From Sandarakinorhabdus glacialis (GTDB lineage Bacteria; Pseudomonadota; Alphaproteobacteria; Sphingomonadales; Sphingomonadaceae), in contig NZ_BMJM01000003.1 in NCBI RefSeq assembly GCF_014643455.1, positions 184,904 through 248,903 on the forward strand: a stretch of DNA of 64,000 nucleotides, written 5' to 3'. How positions within the stretch are numbered: the stretch's first letter is position 1; each line of letters starts with the position of its first letter. Under the pieces are notes generated by a model. That model saw only the letters and a program-made list of their open reading frames with translations. It was not told the origin of the DNA and ran no database searches. Below are positions 25,794-33,996 of the stretch, piece after piece. The translations under genes were made by a program, and so were the position numbers.

Positions 25794-27404
25794 ATGACGC
25801 CGAAATACGACGCCGTGATCGTCGGCGGCGGCCATAACGGCCTGGTCTGCGCCTTCTATCTCGCCCGCGCCGGGCTCAAGGTCCGCATTCTCGAACGCCG
25901 CGCGATCGTCGGCGGCGCCGCGGTGACCGAGGAATTCCACCCAGGCTTTCGCAATTCCATCGCCAGCTACACGGTCAGCCTGCTCAACCCCAAAGTCATC
26001 GCCGACATGAAGCTGGTCGAACACGGCTATCGGGTCATCGAGCGTCCGGTGTCGAACTTCCTGCCGCAACCCGATGGCCGCTCGCTGCTCATCGGCGGCG
26101 GTCTTGAACGCACCCAGGCCGAGTTCCGCAAGTTCAGCCAGCACGACGCCGATATCCTGCCGCACTATTACCAGTCGCTCGAGGCTGTCGCCGACGTGCT
26201 GCGCTCGTTGTCGATGCAGGCACCGCCCAATCTCGGCGACGGTCTCGGCGCGATGATCGCCGCCGTGAAACAAGGCCGCCCGCTGTCGCGCCTGTCGATC
26301 GAAAAACAGCGCGACGTGCTGGATTTGTTCACCAAAAGCGCCCGCAGCGTGCTCGACGGCTGGTTTGAAAGCGAAGCCGTCAAGGCGGGTTTCGGCTTCG
26401 ACGCCGTTGTCGGAAATTATGCCAGCCCCGACACCCCGGGGTCGGCCTATGTCCTGCTCCACCATGTCTTTGGCGAAGTGAACGGAAAGAAGGGCGCATG
26501 GGGCCATAGCGTCGGCGGCATGGGCACGATCACGCAGATCATGGCGAGGGTCTGCGCTGACCTCGGCGTCGAAATCAGCCTCGAAGCACCGGTGTCGCGC
26601 GTGCTTGTCGATGGTGACCGCGCCGTCGGCGTGCTGGTGGAAAGCGGCGAGGAAGTCCTCGGCAAACGGGTGATCGCCAATGTCGGCCCGCGCCTGCTCT
26701 ACGAACGCCTGTTCGATCCGTCCGAGCTTCCGGCCGATTTCCTGCGCCGCATCCGTGCATTCAAGACCGGCTCGGGCACGTTCCGGATGAACGTTGCGCT
26801 GTCGGCGTTGCCCGATTTCACCTGCCTGCCCGGCCCCGGCCCGCACCTGCAATCGGGCATCATCATCGCCCCGACGCTCGATTACATGGACCAGGCCTTC
26901 ACCGACGCCAAGGCGCTCGGCATGGCGAAGGCGCCGATCGTCGAGATGCTGATCCCGTCGATCGTCGACGACAGTCTTGCGCCGGTGGGCAAGCACGTCG
27001 CCAGCCTGTTCTGCCAGCAATTTGCTCCCGAGCTTCCGGACGGCCGCAGTTGGGACAATGAGCGCGAGGCCGCCGCCGACCTCATCATCGACACCGTCGA
27101 AACCTATGCGCCCGGCTTCAAGGCCTCGGTGATCGCGCGGCAGATCCACTCACCACTCGATCTCGAACGCAAATTCGGCCTCGTTGGCGGCGACATCATG
27201 CATGGTGCCATGTCGATCGACCAGCTATGGGCGGCGCGCCCGGTGCTCGGCCATGGCGGCTACCGCGGGCCTCTGAAGGGCCTGTACATGTGCGGGGCCG
27301 GTACTCATCCGGGCGGCGGCGTGACCGGCGCGCCCGGCCACAACGCGGCGAAAGTCATCCTTTCGGACGCCAGCCTGTTTGGCAGGCTACGCGGGCGCGG
27401 CTGA
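25794..27404 (+). CDS. PYROXD2/CrtI-like FAD-dependent oxidoreductase
   Basis: A 536-residue flavoprotein of the phytoene-desaturase-like amine oxidase superfamily. The N-terminal dinucleotide motif is VIVGGGHNGLVCAFYLARAG, followed by ILERRAIVGGAAVTEEFHPG. The C-terminal FAD region is MCGAGTHPGGGVTGAPGHNAAK, read as two parts. The overall pattern is closer to PYROXD2-type proteins than to true CrtI, and no other carotenoid gene is nearby, so a carotenoid role is not supported. ATG 25794 (MTPKYDAVIVGGG) is used. Confidence 0.85.
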   Translation: MTPKYDAVIVGGGHNGLVCAFYLARAGLKVRILERRAIVGGAAVTEEFHPGFRNSIASYTVSLLNPKVIADMKLVEHGYRVIERPVSNFLPQPDGRSLLIGGGLERTQAEFRKFSQHDADILPHYYQSLEAVADVLRSLSMQAPPNLGDGLGAMIAAVKQGRPLSRLSIEKQRDVLDLFTKSARSVLDGWFESEAVKAGFGFDAVVGNYASPDTPGSAYVLLHHVFGEVNGKKGAWGHSVGGMGTITQIMARVCADLGVEISLEAPVSRVLVDGDRAVGVLVESGEEVLGKRVIANVGPRLLYERLFDPSELPADFLRRIRAFKTGSGTFRMNVALSALPDFTCLPGPGPHLQSGIIIAPTLDYMDQAFTDAKALGMAKAPIVEMLIPSIVDDSLAPVGKHVASLFCQQFAPELPDGRSWDNEREAAADLIIDTVETYAPGFKASVIARQIHSPLDLERKFGLVGGDIMHGAMSIDQLWAARPVLGHGGYRGPLKGLYMCGAGTHPGGGVTGAPGHNAAKVILSDASLFGRLRGRG

Positions 27405-27433
27405 ACCGAGGGACAATGTCCGCGCAACGCGGG

Positions 27434-28171
27434 TCAGGCAGCCAGCCTCGCCGATTTGCCCCGGTCGAGCGGACAGCCGATCAATCGTTCATATTCGGCT
27501 TCGGCGAGACCATAGCCGCCGGCCGCCAGCGCCTCCATGCCCGAGCGATCGAGCATCCGGATATCCGAACGGTGGTTGGTTACCAGCCCGCGCCCCGCAA
27601 GCTTGCCGAGTGCGACGGTCACGCCGGCCCGCCGAACGCCCAGCATCATGCCGAGAAACTCATGGGTGACGCGCAGGTCGTCACCGTCGACCCGGTCGTG
27701 GCACATCAGCAGCCAGCGCGCGAGCCGTTGCTCGATCGACAGGTTGCTTGCGGCGATCGTGCTCGACAGCTGCACCATCATGGCCTGGACATAGTGAAGG
27801 AGATAATGGTGGAGCGTCGGGCTCGATGCCATGACGTCGTTGAGCAGCGCGACGGGGAGCTTGATGGCCGAGGTTCCCGCAATCTGGACATAGGCCTCGT
27901 GCGGGGAATAATCGGTCGCCAGCACCGTGGCCGTCTCGGACATGCCTTCACGACCGAAAAGGCCGACTTCACCCGACGCACCATCGAGGCGAACGGCCAC
28001 GATCGATACCAGGCCGTCTTCCGGGAAGAACACATGATCGATCTTGCGGCCGGCCTCGTGCAATTGCAGGCGGACAGGAAGTTCGATGCGGCGGAAATGG
28101 CCCGCGAGCGCCGCAAAGTCCGCCGACGGCATCCTCTGGAGCAAGCTGTTACCGATGCTTCGCTGTTCCAA
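27434..28171 (-). CDS. Crp/Fnr family transcriptional regulator
   Basis: A 245-residue regulator: an N-terminal cyclic-nucleotide-binding-like beta-barrel (about residues 20-130), a dimerisation helix and a C-terminal winged helix-turn-helix (about 165-225, LRVTHEFLGMMLGVRRAGVT). The cysteine cluster of oxygen-sensing Fnr is absent, and the barrel lacks an obvious cAMP signature, so the ligand is unknown. Similar proteins occur widely in sphingomonads and rhizobia. Its upstream region has a short palindrome at 28200-28218 that could be an autoregulatory site. Confidence 0.88.
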   Translation of the reverse strand: MEQRSIGNSLLQRMPSADFAALAGHFRRIELPVRLQLHEAGRKIDHVFFPEDGLVSIVAVRLDGASGEVGLFGREGMSETATVLATDYSPHEAYVQIAGTSAIKLPVALLNDVMASSPTLHHYLLHYVQAMMVQLSSTIAASNLSIEQRLARWLLMCHDRVDGDDLRVTHEFLGMMLGVRRAGVTVALGKLAGRGLVTNHRSDIRMLDRSGMEALAAGGYGLAEAEYERLIGCPLDRGKSARLAA

Positions 28172-28199
28172 AGGATTTGACCCAATTCACGACTGTGTA

Positions 28200-28218
28200 C
28201 GCTATAGCACAGATAGCG
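28200..28218. promoter_or_regulatory. Short palindrome upstream of the Crp/Fnr-type gene
   Basis: CGCTAT (28200-28205) and ATAGCG (28213-28218) are inverted with a 7-base spacer, about 30 bp upstream of the regulator's ATG. Spacing resembles dimeric regulator sites, but it does not match a canonical Crp or Fnr box. Confidence 0.3.
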
Positions 28219-28253
28219 AACGGTAACGCCACGTCGTCGGCGACTGCAGGCTG

Positions 28254-29330
28254 CTAGGGTGCCGTGGTCCCCAGCGCGGGGTAGTCGGTATAGCCTTCGG
28301 GGCCTCTCGAATACCATTTCCGGGGGTTGTCCTCGGTCAGCGGTGCGCCGGTGCGGAAACGTTCGACGAGGTCGGGGTTGCCGATATATTTCCGACCCCA
28401 TGACACAGCGTCGGCGAGGCTGGCGTCCAGATCGGCCTGGGCATTTTCGAAGGTATATTCCTGGTTCAGGACCAGCGGACCAGTAAAGATTTTCCGGATT
28501 TTGGCGCCGAGCTTGGGAACGGCCGACGAACCGAAGCTGCTGTCCGGCGTCAGCTGGCGCAGTTCAAGAAAGGCGATACCGAGGCCGTCGAGGATCCTTG
28601 CCGCCGGCAGGAACACAGCCTCGGGGTCGCTGTCGTCGGTGCCTTGCGATTCGCCGTTGGGCGAGAGCCGGATAGCAGTACGATCGGCACCAACTTCGGC
28701 GACGACGCGCTCCATTACTTCGCGCATCAGCCGGGTACGGTTCTCGGGCGGGCCGCCATATTCATCACCTCGCGCATTGACGCCATCGCGCAGGAACTGG
28801 TCGATGAGATAGCCATTGGCGCCATGGACCTGGACGCCGTCGAAGCCGGCGGCGATGGCGTTGCGGGAGGCGCTGGCATAATCGTCGATCGTCTGGCGGA
28901 TGTCGTCGAGGGTCGCGGCCCGCGGCGTGCCATAGGGATTTTTCTCGGGCACCGCATAAGGCGCGCGCACCGGCGACGACGAGATCGATTCCTGGCCTGT
29001 CGTATCGGGACGGGCGAGCCGGCCCATGTGCCACAACTGCGCCATGATGCGTCCGCCGGCGGCGTGGACGGCATCGGTGATCGGCTTCCACGCCTCGACC
29101 TGTTCGGCGGTCCAGATGCCCGGCGCATTCGGCCAACCAAGCCCCGTCCGGCTGATGCCCATGGCTTCGGCGATGATCAGACCGGCGCTGGCGCGCTGGC
29201 GATAGTATTCGATCATGATCTCGGTCGGCACATGGTCGCCCGTGGCGCGGATGCGGGTCAGCGGCGCCATGAAGATGCGGTTAGGCGCCTCGATCGCGCC
29301 GATGGTGATGGGATCGAACAGACTGGGCAT
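28254..29330 (-). CDS. Old Yellow Enzyme family alkene reductase
   Basis: A 358-residue FMN-dependent TIM-barrel ene-reductase acting on electron-poor alkenes, nitro compounds or quinones with NAD(P)H. Features: MAPLTRIRATGDHVPTEIM near the N-terminus, AQLWHMGRLARPD, VHGANGYLIDQFLRDGVNAR, and YGGPPENRTRLMREV. ATG 29330 is preceded by GGGGAG at good spacing; the in-frame extension to 29375 was rejected. It shares direction with the N-formylglutamate amidohydrolase upstream, 47 bp away. Confidence 0.92.
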   Translation of the reverse strand: MPSLFDPITIGAIEAPNRIFMAPLTRIRATGDHVPTEIMIEYYRQRASAGLIIAEAMGISRTGLGWPNAPGIWTAEQVEAWKPITDAVHAAGGRIMAQLWHMGRLARPDTTGQESISSSPVRAPYAVPEKNPYGTPRAATLDDIRQTIDDYASASRNAIAAGFDGVQVHGANGYLIDQFLRDGVNARGDEYGGPPENRTRLMREVMERVVAEVGADRTAIRLSPNGESQGTDDSDPEAVFLPAARILDGLGIAFLELRQLTPDSSFGSSAVPKLGAKIRKIFTGPLVLNQEYTFENAQADLDASLADAVSWGRKYIGNPDLVERFRTGAPLTEDNPRKWYSRGPEGYTDYPALGTTAP

Positions 29331-29377
29331 GAGGCTCCCCTTTGCGCGCGCTTTCTGCCGCCGCCAACGGCGCAATG

Positions 29378-30157
29378 CTACCTATCGTATCGAACACCCG
29401 GTTGCATTCGGTATGCCAGTTCGGACATGCCCTCCGCCAGCAGCGCAGCCATCCGGGCATTTTGCACCGGGTCAGCGAGCAGGTCTTGCCGAACCTCGAG
29501 CTCGACATAGGGCCGCTCCGCGGCAAAGGCATGACGCGGTACCGTATAATCGGTCCCATCCATACGATATGGCTCGTTGTTACCAATCGTCAGCCCCGAC
29601 CGGGCTTCAAGCCAGCCGAGCAGGCGCAGCGCAAGCGTGTCGTTATGGCCGGCGTGGAGGATGCCGATGTCCCATGGCCGGTCGGCGCCGCCCATGCGCG
29701 GCGTGAAGCTGTGCAGCGACACCAGCATGTGTGCAGGTGCGAGTGCCGACGCGATGGCAGCCTGGTAGGGCTCGTGGATCTCGGCCACCCGGCGCCGGCG
29801 CGCGGCATCGTCGAGGCCGATATTGCCGGGGATTGCAGTGCCGTCGCTTTCGGCCGGCATCGCCCCGGCTGCGTCAGGGTCACGGTTGCAGTCGATGACC
29901 AGCCGCGAATAAACCTGGCGGATGAAGACTGCGTCGAGATGGTGGGCGAGGCTGCGACCCAGCGTTTCGGTGCCGATGTCCCAGGCGATGTGGCGGACCA
30001 GGTCGTCGTGGGAAACGCCTAGCTGGCCGAGCGCGTTCGGGATGACATTGCCTGCATGATCGCCGACCAGCAGGTACGGCGAGGTCCCGTTCGGGTTGAC
30101 GATTGCAACGGGCGACAATTCGTCATCGAGCAATATTCGTTGCGAATCGTCGGTCAC
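29378..30157 (-). CDS. N-formylglutamate amidohydrolase family protein
   Basis: A 259-residue FGase-family zinc hydrolase. N-terminal YLLVGDHAGNVIPNALGQLG and HIAWDIGTETLGRSLA are family signatures. RLVIDCNRDPDAAG and MLVSLHSFTPRMGG supply further conserved His/Asp/Arg, and VELEVRQDLL appears near the end. Substrate could be N-formylglutamate from histidine degradation or another N-acyl amino acid; no hut genes are adjacent. Its start is 17 bp from the divergent transglutaminase-like gene. Confidence 0.88.
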   Translation of the reverse strand: MTDDSQRILLDDELSPVAIVNPNGTSPYLLVGDHAGNVIPNALGQLGVSHDDLVRHIAWDIGTETLGRSLAHHLDAVFIRQVYSRLVIDCNRDPDAAGAMPAESDGTAIPGNIGLDDAARRRRVAEIHEPYQAAIASALAPAHMLVSLHSFTPRMGGADRPWDIGILHAGHNDTLALRLLGWLEARSGLTIGNNEPYRMDGTDYTVPRHAFAAERPYVELEVRQDLLADPVQNARMAALLAEGMSELAYRMQPGVRYDR

Positions 30158-30174
30158 GCGGCAAGACTTTCCAG

Positions 30175-31122
30175 ATGATCGTGCTGACCATAGATCACCT
30201 GACGACGTACACCTACCGCCGCAGCGTGACGTTCGGCGAGCACCGGATCATGACCCGGCCGCGCGAAAGCCATGACCAGCACGTACTCGAATCAAGCCTC
30301 GTCATCGACCCGGAGCCGATCGAACTGCGCTGGCTGCAGGACGTTTTCGGCAACTCGGTCGCCATCGCCCGTTTCGGCGAGCGCGCCTCCCGATTGAGCA
30401 TTCACAGCCGCTCGCGGATCGAGCATCGGCCGATGTCGCGCGCCGATGTCCATGTCGAGGATTACGCCCACAATTACCCGTTTACCTATTCGTCGGAGGA
30501 CATGCCGGACCTGCTGCGGTCGATCGAGCGTCAGCATCTCGACCCATACCGCGTGATCGACAACTGGGCGCGGCAGTTCGTGCCGGACGGCGTCAGTATC
30601 GAAACGATGGCGGTGCTGGTCGCCATGACCGCGGCGATCCGGCGCGACTTCATGTATGTGGCCCGCCACGAAAAGGGCACCCAGACGCCGACCGAAACGA
30701 TCACCAGGCGGCAGGGGACCTGCCGCGATTTCGCCGTGCTGATGATCGAGGCGGCACGCGCGCTCGGCTTCGCTGCACGTTTCGTCTCGGGCTATGTCTA
30801 TAGCCCATCGGCGCGGGACCGGCGCCTGGGTGGCGGCAATACCCACGCCTGGGTCCGCATCTTCCTGCCGGGATCGGGATGGGTCGAGTTCGATCCGACC
30901 AATGGCATCGTCGGCAACCGCGGACTGGTAAGGGTCGGCGTCGCACTTGACCCTTACCAGGCAGTGCCACTTTCGGGCACCTGGGCCGGTTTTCCCGGCA
31001 GCGAGATCGGCATGGCGGTCAGCGTTGACCTCATTCTCGATTCTCGGGCGTTAGGCACGTCCGAAGGACGATCGACGACGTCCGAAGGACGACCGACTTA
31101 TGCTGATACGCGCCGGCTGTGA
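30175..31122 (+). CDS. Transglutaminase-like cysteine protease family protein
   Basis: A 315-residue protein with an N-terminal bacterial transglutaminase-like domain (TIDHLTTYTYRRSVTFGEHR) and a core with all three catalytic elements visible: Cys in RRQGTCRDFAVLM, His in NTHAWVRIFLPG and Asp in VEFDPTNGI. Family members are probable proteases or amidases. ATG 30175 gives MIVLTIDHL. The last about 25 residues contain a 7-residue duplication (TSEGRST, TSEGRPT). The end overlaps the start of the next transglutaminase-like gene. Confidence 0.87.
   Translation: MIVLTIDHLTTYTYRRSVTFGEHRIMTRPRESHDQHVLESSLVIDPEPIELRWLQDVFGNSVAIARFGERASRLSIHSRSRIEHRPMSRADVHVEDYAHNYPFTYSSEDMPDLLRSIERQHLDPYRVIDNWARQFVPDGVSIETMAVLVAMTAAIRRDFMYVARHEKGTQTPTETITRRQGTCRDFAVLMIEAARALGFAARFVSGYVYSPSARDRRLGGGNTHAWVRIFLPGSGWVEFDPTNGIVGNRGLVRVGVALDPYQAVPLSGTWAGFPGSEIGMAVSVDLILDSRALGTSEGRSTTSEGRPTYADTRRL
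31057..31098 (+). repeat. 21-bp direct repeat at the end of the first transglutaminase-like gene
   Basis: Two 21-bp units (31057-31077, 31078-31098) both begin ACGTCCGAAGGACGA. Each unit also contains the inverted repeat CGTCC/GGACG. In frame, so it duplicates seven residues just before the next gene's start. Confidence 0.8.
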
Positions 31123-31915
31123 TATCAGGTTCGAGACCTATACCAGCGCGCCGATGATGGCGATGTTGAGCGTCCATCCATCGCGCAACAAGGATCTGCG
31201 GACCGTACACCGCATCACCGCCGCGCCGGATGTGCCGATGTACGATTATCTCGACGCCTTCGGGAACACCTGCACGCGCGTCGTGGTGCCGCCGGGCGGC
31301 CTGACACTGTCGTGCGATTTTGTCGTCGAGGATTCAGGTCTGCCCGATGTCCAGGCCCATGGTGCCCCGCAAGCCGACGTCAACGACCTGCCCGACGACA
31401 TCCTGATGTACCTGCTCGGCAGCCGCTATTGCGAAACCGATCGCCTCTCGGATGTCGCCTGGTCGCTGTTCGGCAATACCGAACCGGGCTGGGCCCGCGT
31501 GCAGGCCATTGTCGACTATGCCCATCGTCATATCGAGTTCGGCTATCACCATGCGCGACCGACGAAGACAGCTTGGGATGCCTATCAGGAAGGCACCGGC
31601 GTGTGCCGCGATTTTGCGCATTTGGCGATCACCCTGTGCCGGTGCATGAATATCCCGGCGCGCTATTGCACCGGCTATCTCGGCGATATCGGTATTCCGC
31701 CGGTCGATGCGCCGATGGATTTTCGGCCTGGTTCGATGTCTATCTCGGCGGACAATGGTATGTGTTTCGATGCCCGGCATAATCGTCCGCGGATCGGTCG
31801 CATCCTGATGGCGCGTGGACGCGATGCCACCGATACGGCACTGACGACGACGTTCGGGCCGTCGCGGCTGGTCCGGTTCGACGTGCACACTGACGAGGTC
31901 GAAGCCATTGCCTGA
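31100..31915 (+). CDS. Transglutaminase-like family protein with a compensated frameshift
   Basis: A 271-residue paralogue of the preceding gene. N-terminal domain (IRFETYTSAPMMAMLSVHPS) and nucleophile region GTGVCRDFAHLAITLC are intact. Between PMDF and FDARHNRPRIG the residues read RPGSMSISADNGMC. The +1 frame here reads SAWFDVYLGGQWYV, which is the expected family core. So a base appears missing at the T-run 31720-31723 and an extra one present at 31764-31766. As given, the region where the second catalytic residue belongs is scrambled. The start at 31100 overlaps the upstream gene by 23 bp; its stop overlaps the M3 peptidase TTG. Confidence 0.75.
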   Translation: MLIRAGCDIRFETYTSAPMMAMLSVHPSRNKDLRTVHRITAAPDVPMYDYLDAFGNTCTRVVVPPGGLTLSCDFVVEDSGLPDVQAHGAPQADVNDLPDDILMYLLGSRYCETDRLSDVAWSLFGNTEPGWARVQAIVDYAHRHIEFGYHHARPTKTAWDAYQEGTGVCRDFAHLAITLCRCMNIPARYCTGYLGDIGIPPVDAPMDFRPGSMSISADNGMCFDARHNRPRIGRILMARGRDATDTALTTTFGPSRLVRFDVHTDEVEAIA

Positions 31916-33926
31916 TCAAGAGACCATCATCCTGACCAACCCCCTGCTTGCCGAGTGGGACGGGGTATGGGGTGCGCCGCGGTTCGATCTGTTCGCAGCG
32001 GACGATTTCATCCCCGCACTGACGGCGGCAATGGCGCTGAACCGGGCCGAGATCGAGGCGATCGCGACCAATCCGGCACCTGCGGATTTCGACAACAGCA
32101 TCGCGGCGATGGAGCGCGCGGGAGCGGCACTGGCGCAGGTGCGGCGGGTGTTCTGGATGCTCGCTTCGGCACAGTCGACCCCGGATATTCGCCGGATCGA
32201 GAGCGCGATCGGCGAAATGCTGACCCGCCACGGCACGGCGCTCGGCCATGACCCGCGACTGTTCGAACGCGTCGCGGCGGTCTGCAATGGGCGCGACCAG
32301 GCCGCGCTCGATGGCGAGCAGCTGCGGCTGCTCGAGAACAGCTATCGCGGTTTCATCGCCGGCGGCGCGCAGCTCGGCGGCGAAGCGAAGGCCCGATTTG
32401 CTGCGATCGACGAGCGGCTGCAGGCGCTGTCGACGGCGTTCGGGCAGAACGTCCTTGCCGCCGGTGCCGAATGGGAATTGTGGCTGGATCGCGCCGACCT
32501 CGATGGCCTGCCCGACAGCCTCTGTGCTTCGGCGGCGCAGCGTGCGGCAGGCGCCGGTCAACCCGGGCGGTTCCTGTTTACGCTCGATCGGGGCGACTTC
32601 GAAAACATCCTGGGCTTTTCGGCGCGGCGCGATATGCGCGAAACGATGTGGCGCGCCTTCACCGGCCGCTGCGATGGCGGCGATCGCGACAACCGGCCGC
32701 TGATCGGTGAAATCCTGGCGCTCCGCCGCGAGCGCGCCGAACTGCTCGGCTTTGCCAGCTTTGCCCATTACAAGCTCGACGACAGCATGGCGAAGACGCC
32801 GGCGGCAGCGGCGGCACTGCTCGAAAGGGTCTGGCTGAAGGCGCATGGCCGAGCGCTCGATGAGCTCGCCGAGCTGCAGGAATTTGCGGATGCCGAAGGC
32901 GCTGCGTTCGAACTTGCTGCGTGGGACGTTCGATTTTACGCCGAACAGGTGCGGCGGACACGCTATGCGCTTGATGGCGCTGCCGTGCGGACGCATCTGA
33001 CCCTCGAGGCGGTTCGCGCGGCGGCTTTTGGTGCCGCTGGGCGGCTGTACGGGCTGCGCTTCGATCGCCGCGAGGACTTGGCGGTCTATCATCCATGTGT
33101 CGCCGCCTGGGCGATTACCAACAGCGACGGCACCCCGGCCGGGCTGCTTTTTACCGACGATATCGCCCGCGCCGAAAAGCACGGCGGGGCGTGGATGGGG
33201 TCGCTGCGAGTCCAGGAAAAGCTCGATGGCCGGGTGCAGCCGGTGATCTATACCGTCGCCAATTTCGCAGCGGCGCCGCCGGGCGAAGCGACGCGGCTGT
33301 CGCTCGACGAGGCGCGCACGCTGTTCCATGAATTCGGTCATGCCATGCACGGGCTGCTGTCCGACGTGACCTATCCCAGCCTTGCCGGCACTTCCGTGGC
33401 GCGCGACTTCGTCGAGTTTCCGAGCAAGTTCATGGAGCATTGGATCACGGCCCCGGAAGTGCTGGCCGGTTTCGGCGTGCCCGACGCGCTGATCTCCGCG
33501 ATCGGCCGGGCGGGGACCTATGGCGAGGGCATCGCCACGCTCGAGTTCCTCGCCTCGGCGATCGTCGACTTGGAGATCCACGTCGGCCAGCTGGGCGACT
33601 GGCAATCCGTTGAAGTCGCAGCACTCGAGCGCCTCGGCCTGCCCGCCGCCATCGCGATGCGTCATCGCCTGCCGCATTTTACCCATGTCTTCGACGGCGG
33701 TTATGCGGCGGCCTATTACAGCTATCTATGGTCGGAAGTGCTCGATGCCGACGCCTTCGAGGCCTTTACCGAGGCGGGCAATATCTTCGACCCGGTGCTG
33801 GCGGCGCGCTTTCGCAGCGAGATCCTGGCGCAGGGCGATGCCCGCGACCCGGCGCTGTCTTTCGCGGCGTTTCGCGGCCGCGCGCCGCTGGAGGACGCCT
33901 TGCTCAGGGCGAGAGGCCTGGCCTAG
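31908..33926 (+). CDS. M3 family metallopeptidase (oligopeptidase A/Dcp type)
   Basis: A 672-residue zinc peptidase that degrades short peptides in the cytoplasm. The zinc motif is LFHEFGHAMHGLL (His474, Glu475, His478), and the third ligand Glu lies in SVARDFVEFPSKFMEHW. The helical N-terminal half and the GGYAAAYYSYLWSEVLDADAF region near the C-terminus are typical. Length matches the family. The start is TTG 31908, overlapping the previous stop by 8 bases; no early ATG retains the conserved N-terminus PLLAEWDGVWGAPRFD. Confidence 0.92.
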   Translation: MPDQETIILTNPLLAEWDGVWGAPRFDLFAADDFIPALTAAMALNRAEIEAIATNPAPADFDNSIAAMERAGAALAQVRRVFWMLASAQSTPDIRRIESAIGEMLTRHGTALGHDPRLFERVAAVCNGRDQAALDGEQLRLLENSYRGFIAGGAQLGGEAKARFAAIDERLQALSTAFGQNVLAAGAEWELWLDRADLDGLPDSLCASAAQRAAGAGQPGRFLFTLDRGDFENILGFSARRDMRETMWRAFTGRCDGGDRDNRPLIGEILALRRERAELLGFASFAHYKLDDSMAKTPAAAAALLERVWLKAHGRALDELAELQEFADAEGAAFELAAWDVRFYAEQVRRTRYALDGAAVRTHLTLEAVRAAAFGAAGRLYGLRFDRREDLAVYHPCVAAWAITNSDGTPAGLLFTDDIARAEKHGGAWMGSLRVQEKLDGRVQPVIYTVANFAAAPPGEATRLSLDEARTLFHEFGHAMHGLLSDVTYPSLAGTSVARDFVEFPSKFMEHWITAPEVLAGFGVPDALISAIGRAGTYGEGIATLEFLASAIVDLEIHVGQLGDWQSVEVAALERLGLPAAIAMRHRLPHFTHVFDGGYAAAYYSYLWSEVLDADAFEAFTEAGNIFDPVLAARFRSEILAQGDARDPALSFAAFRGRAPLEDALLRARGLA

Positions 33927-33996
33927 CTGACCGAATTTGGTGACGCATTGCCGGCCGGCGTGGAACCGGTTCAGGTGGCGGTAGTTTGCCTCCGAC

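Noticed and set aside
25794..27404. Carotenoid desaturase CrtI
   Set aside because: The motifs fit PYROXD2-type oxidoreductases better and no carotenoid gene is adjacent.
27400..28260. Chromosomal origin with DnaA boxes
   Set aside because: Despite the skew change, no TTATCCACA-like cluster or AT-rich unwinding region was found; kept only as a composition finding.
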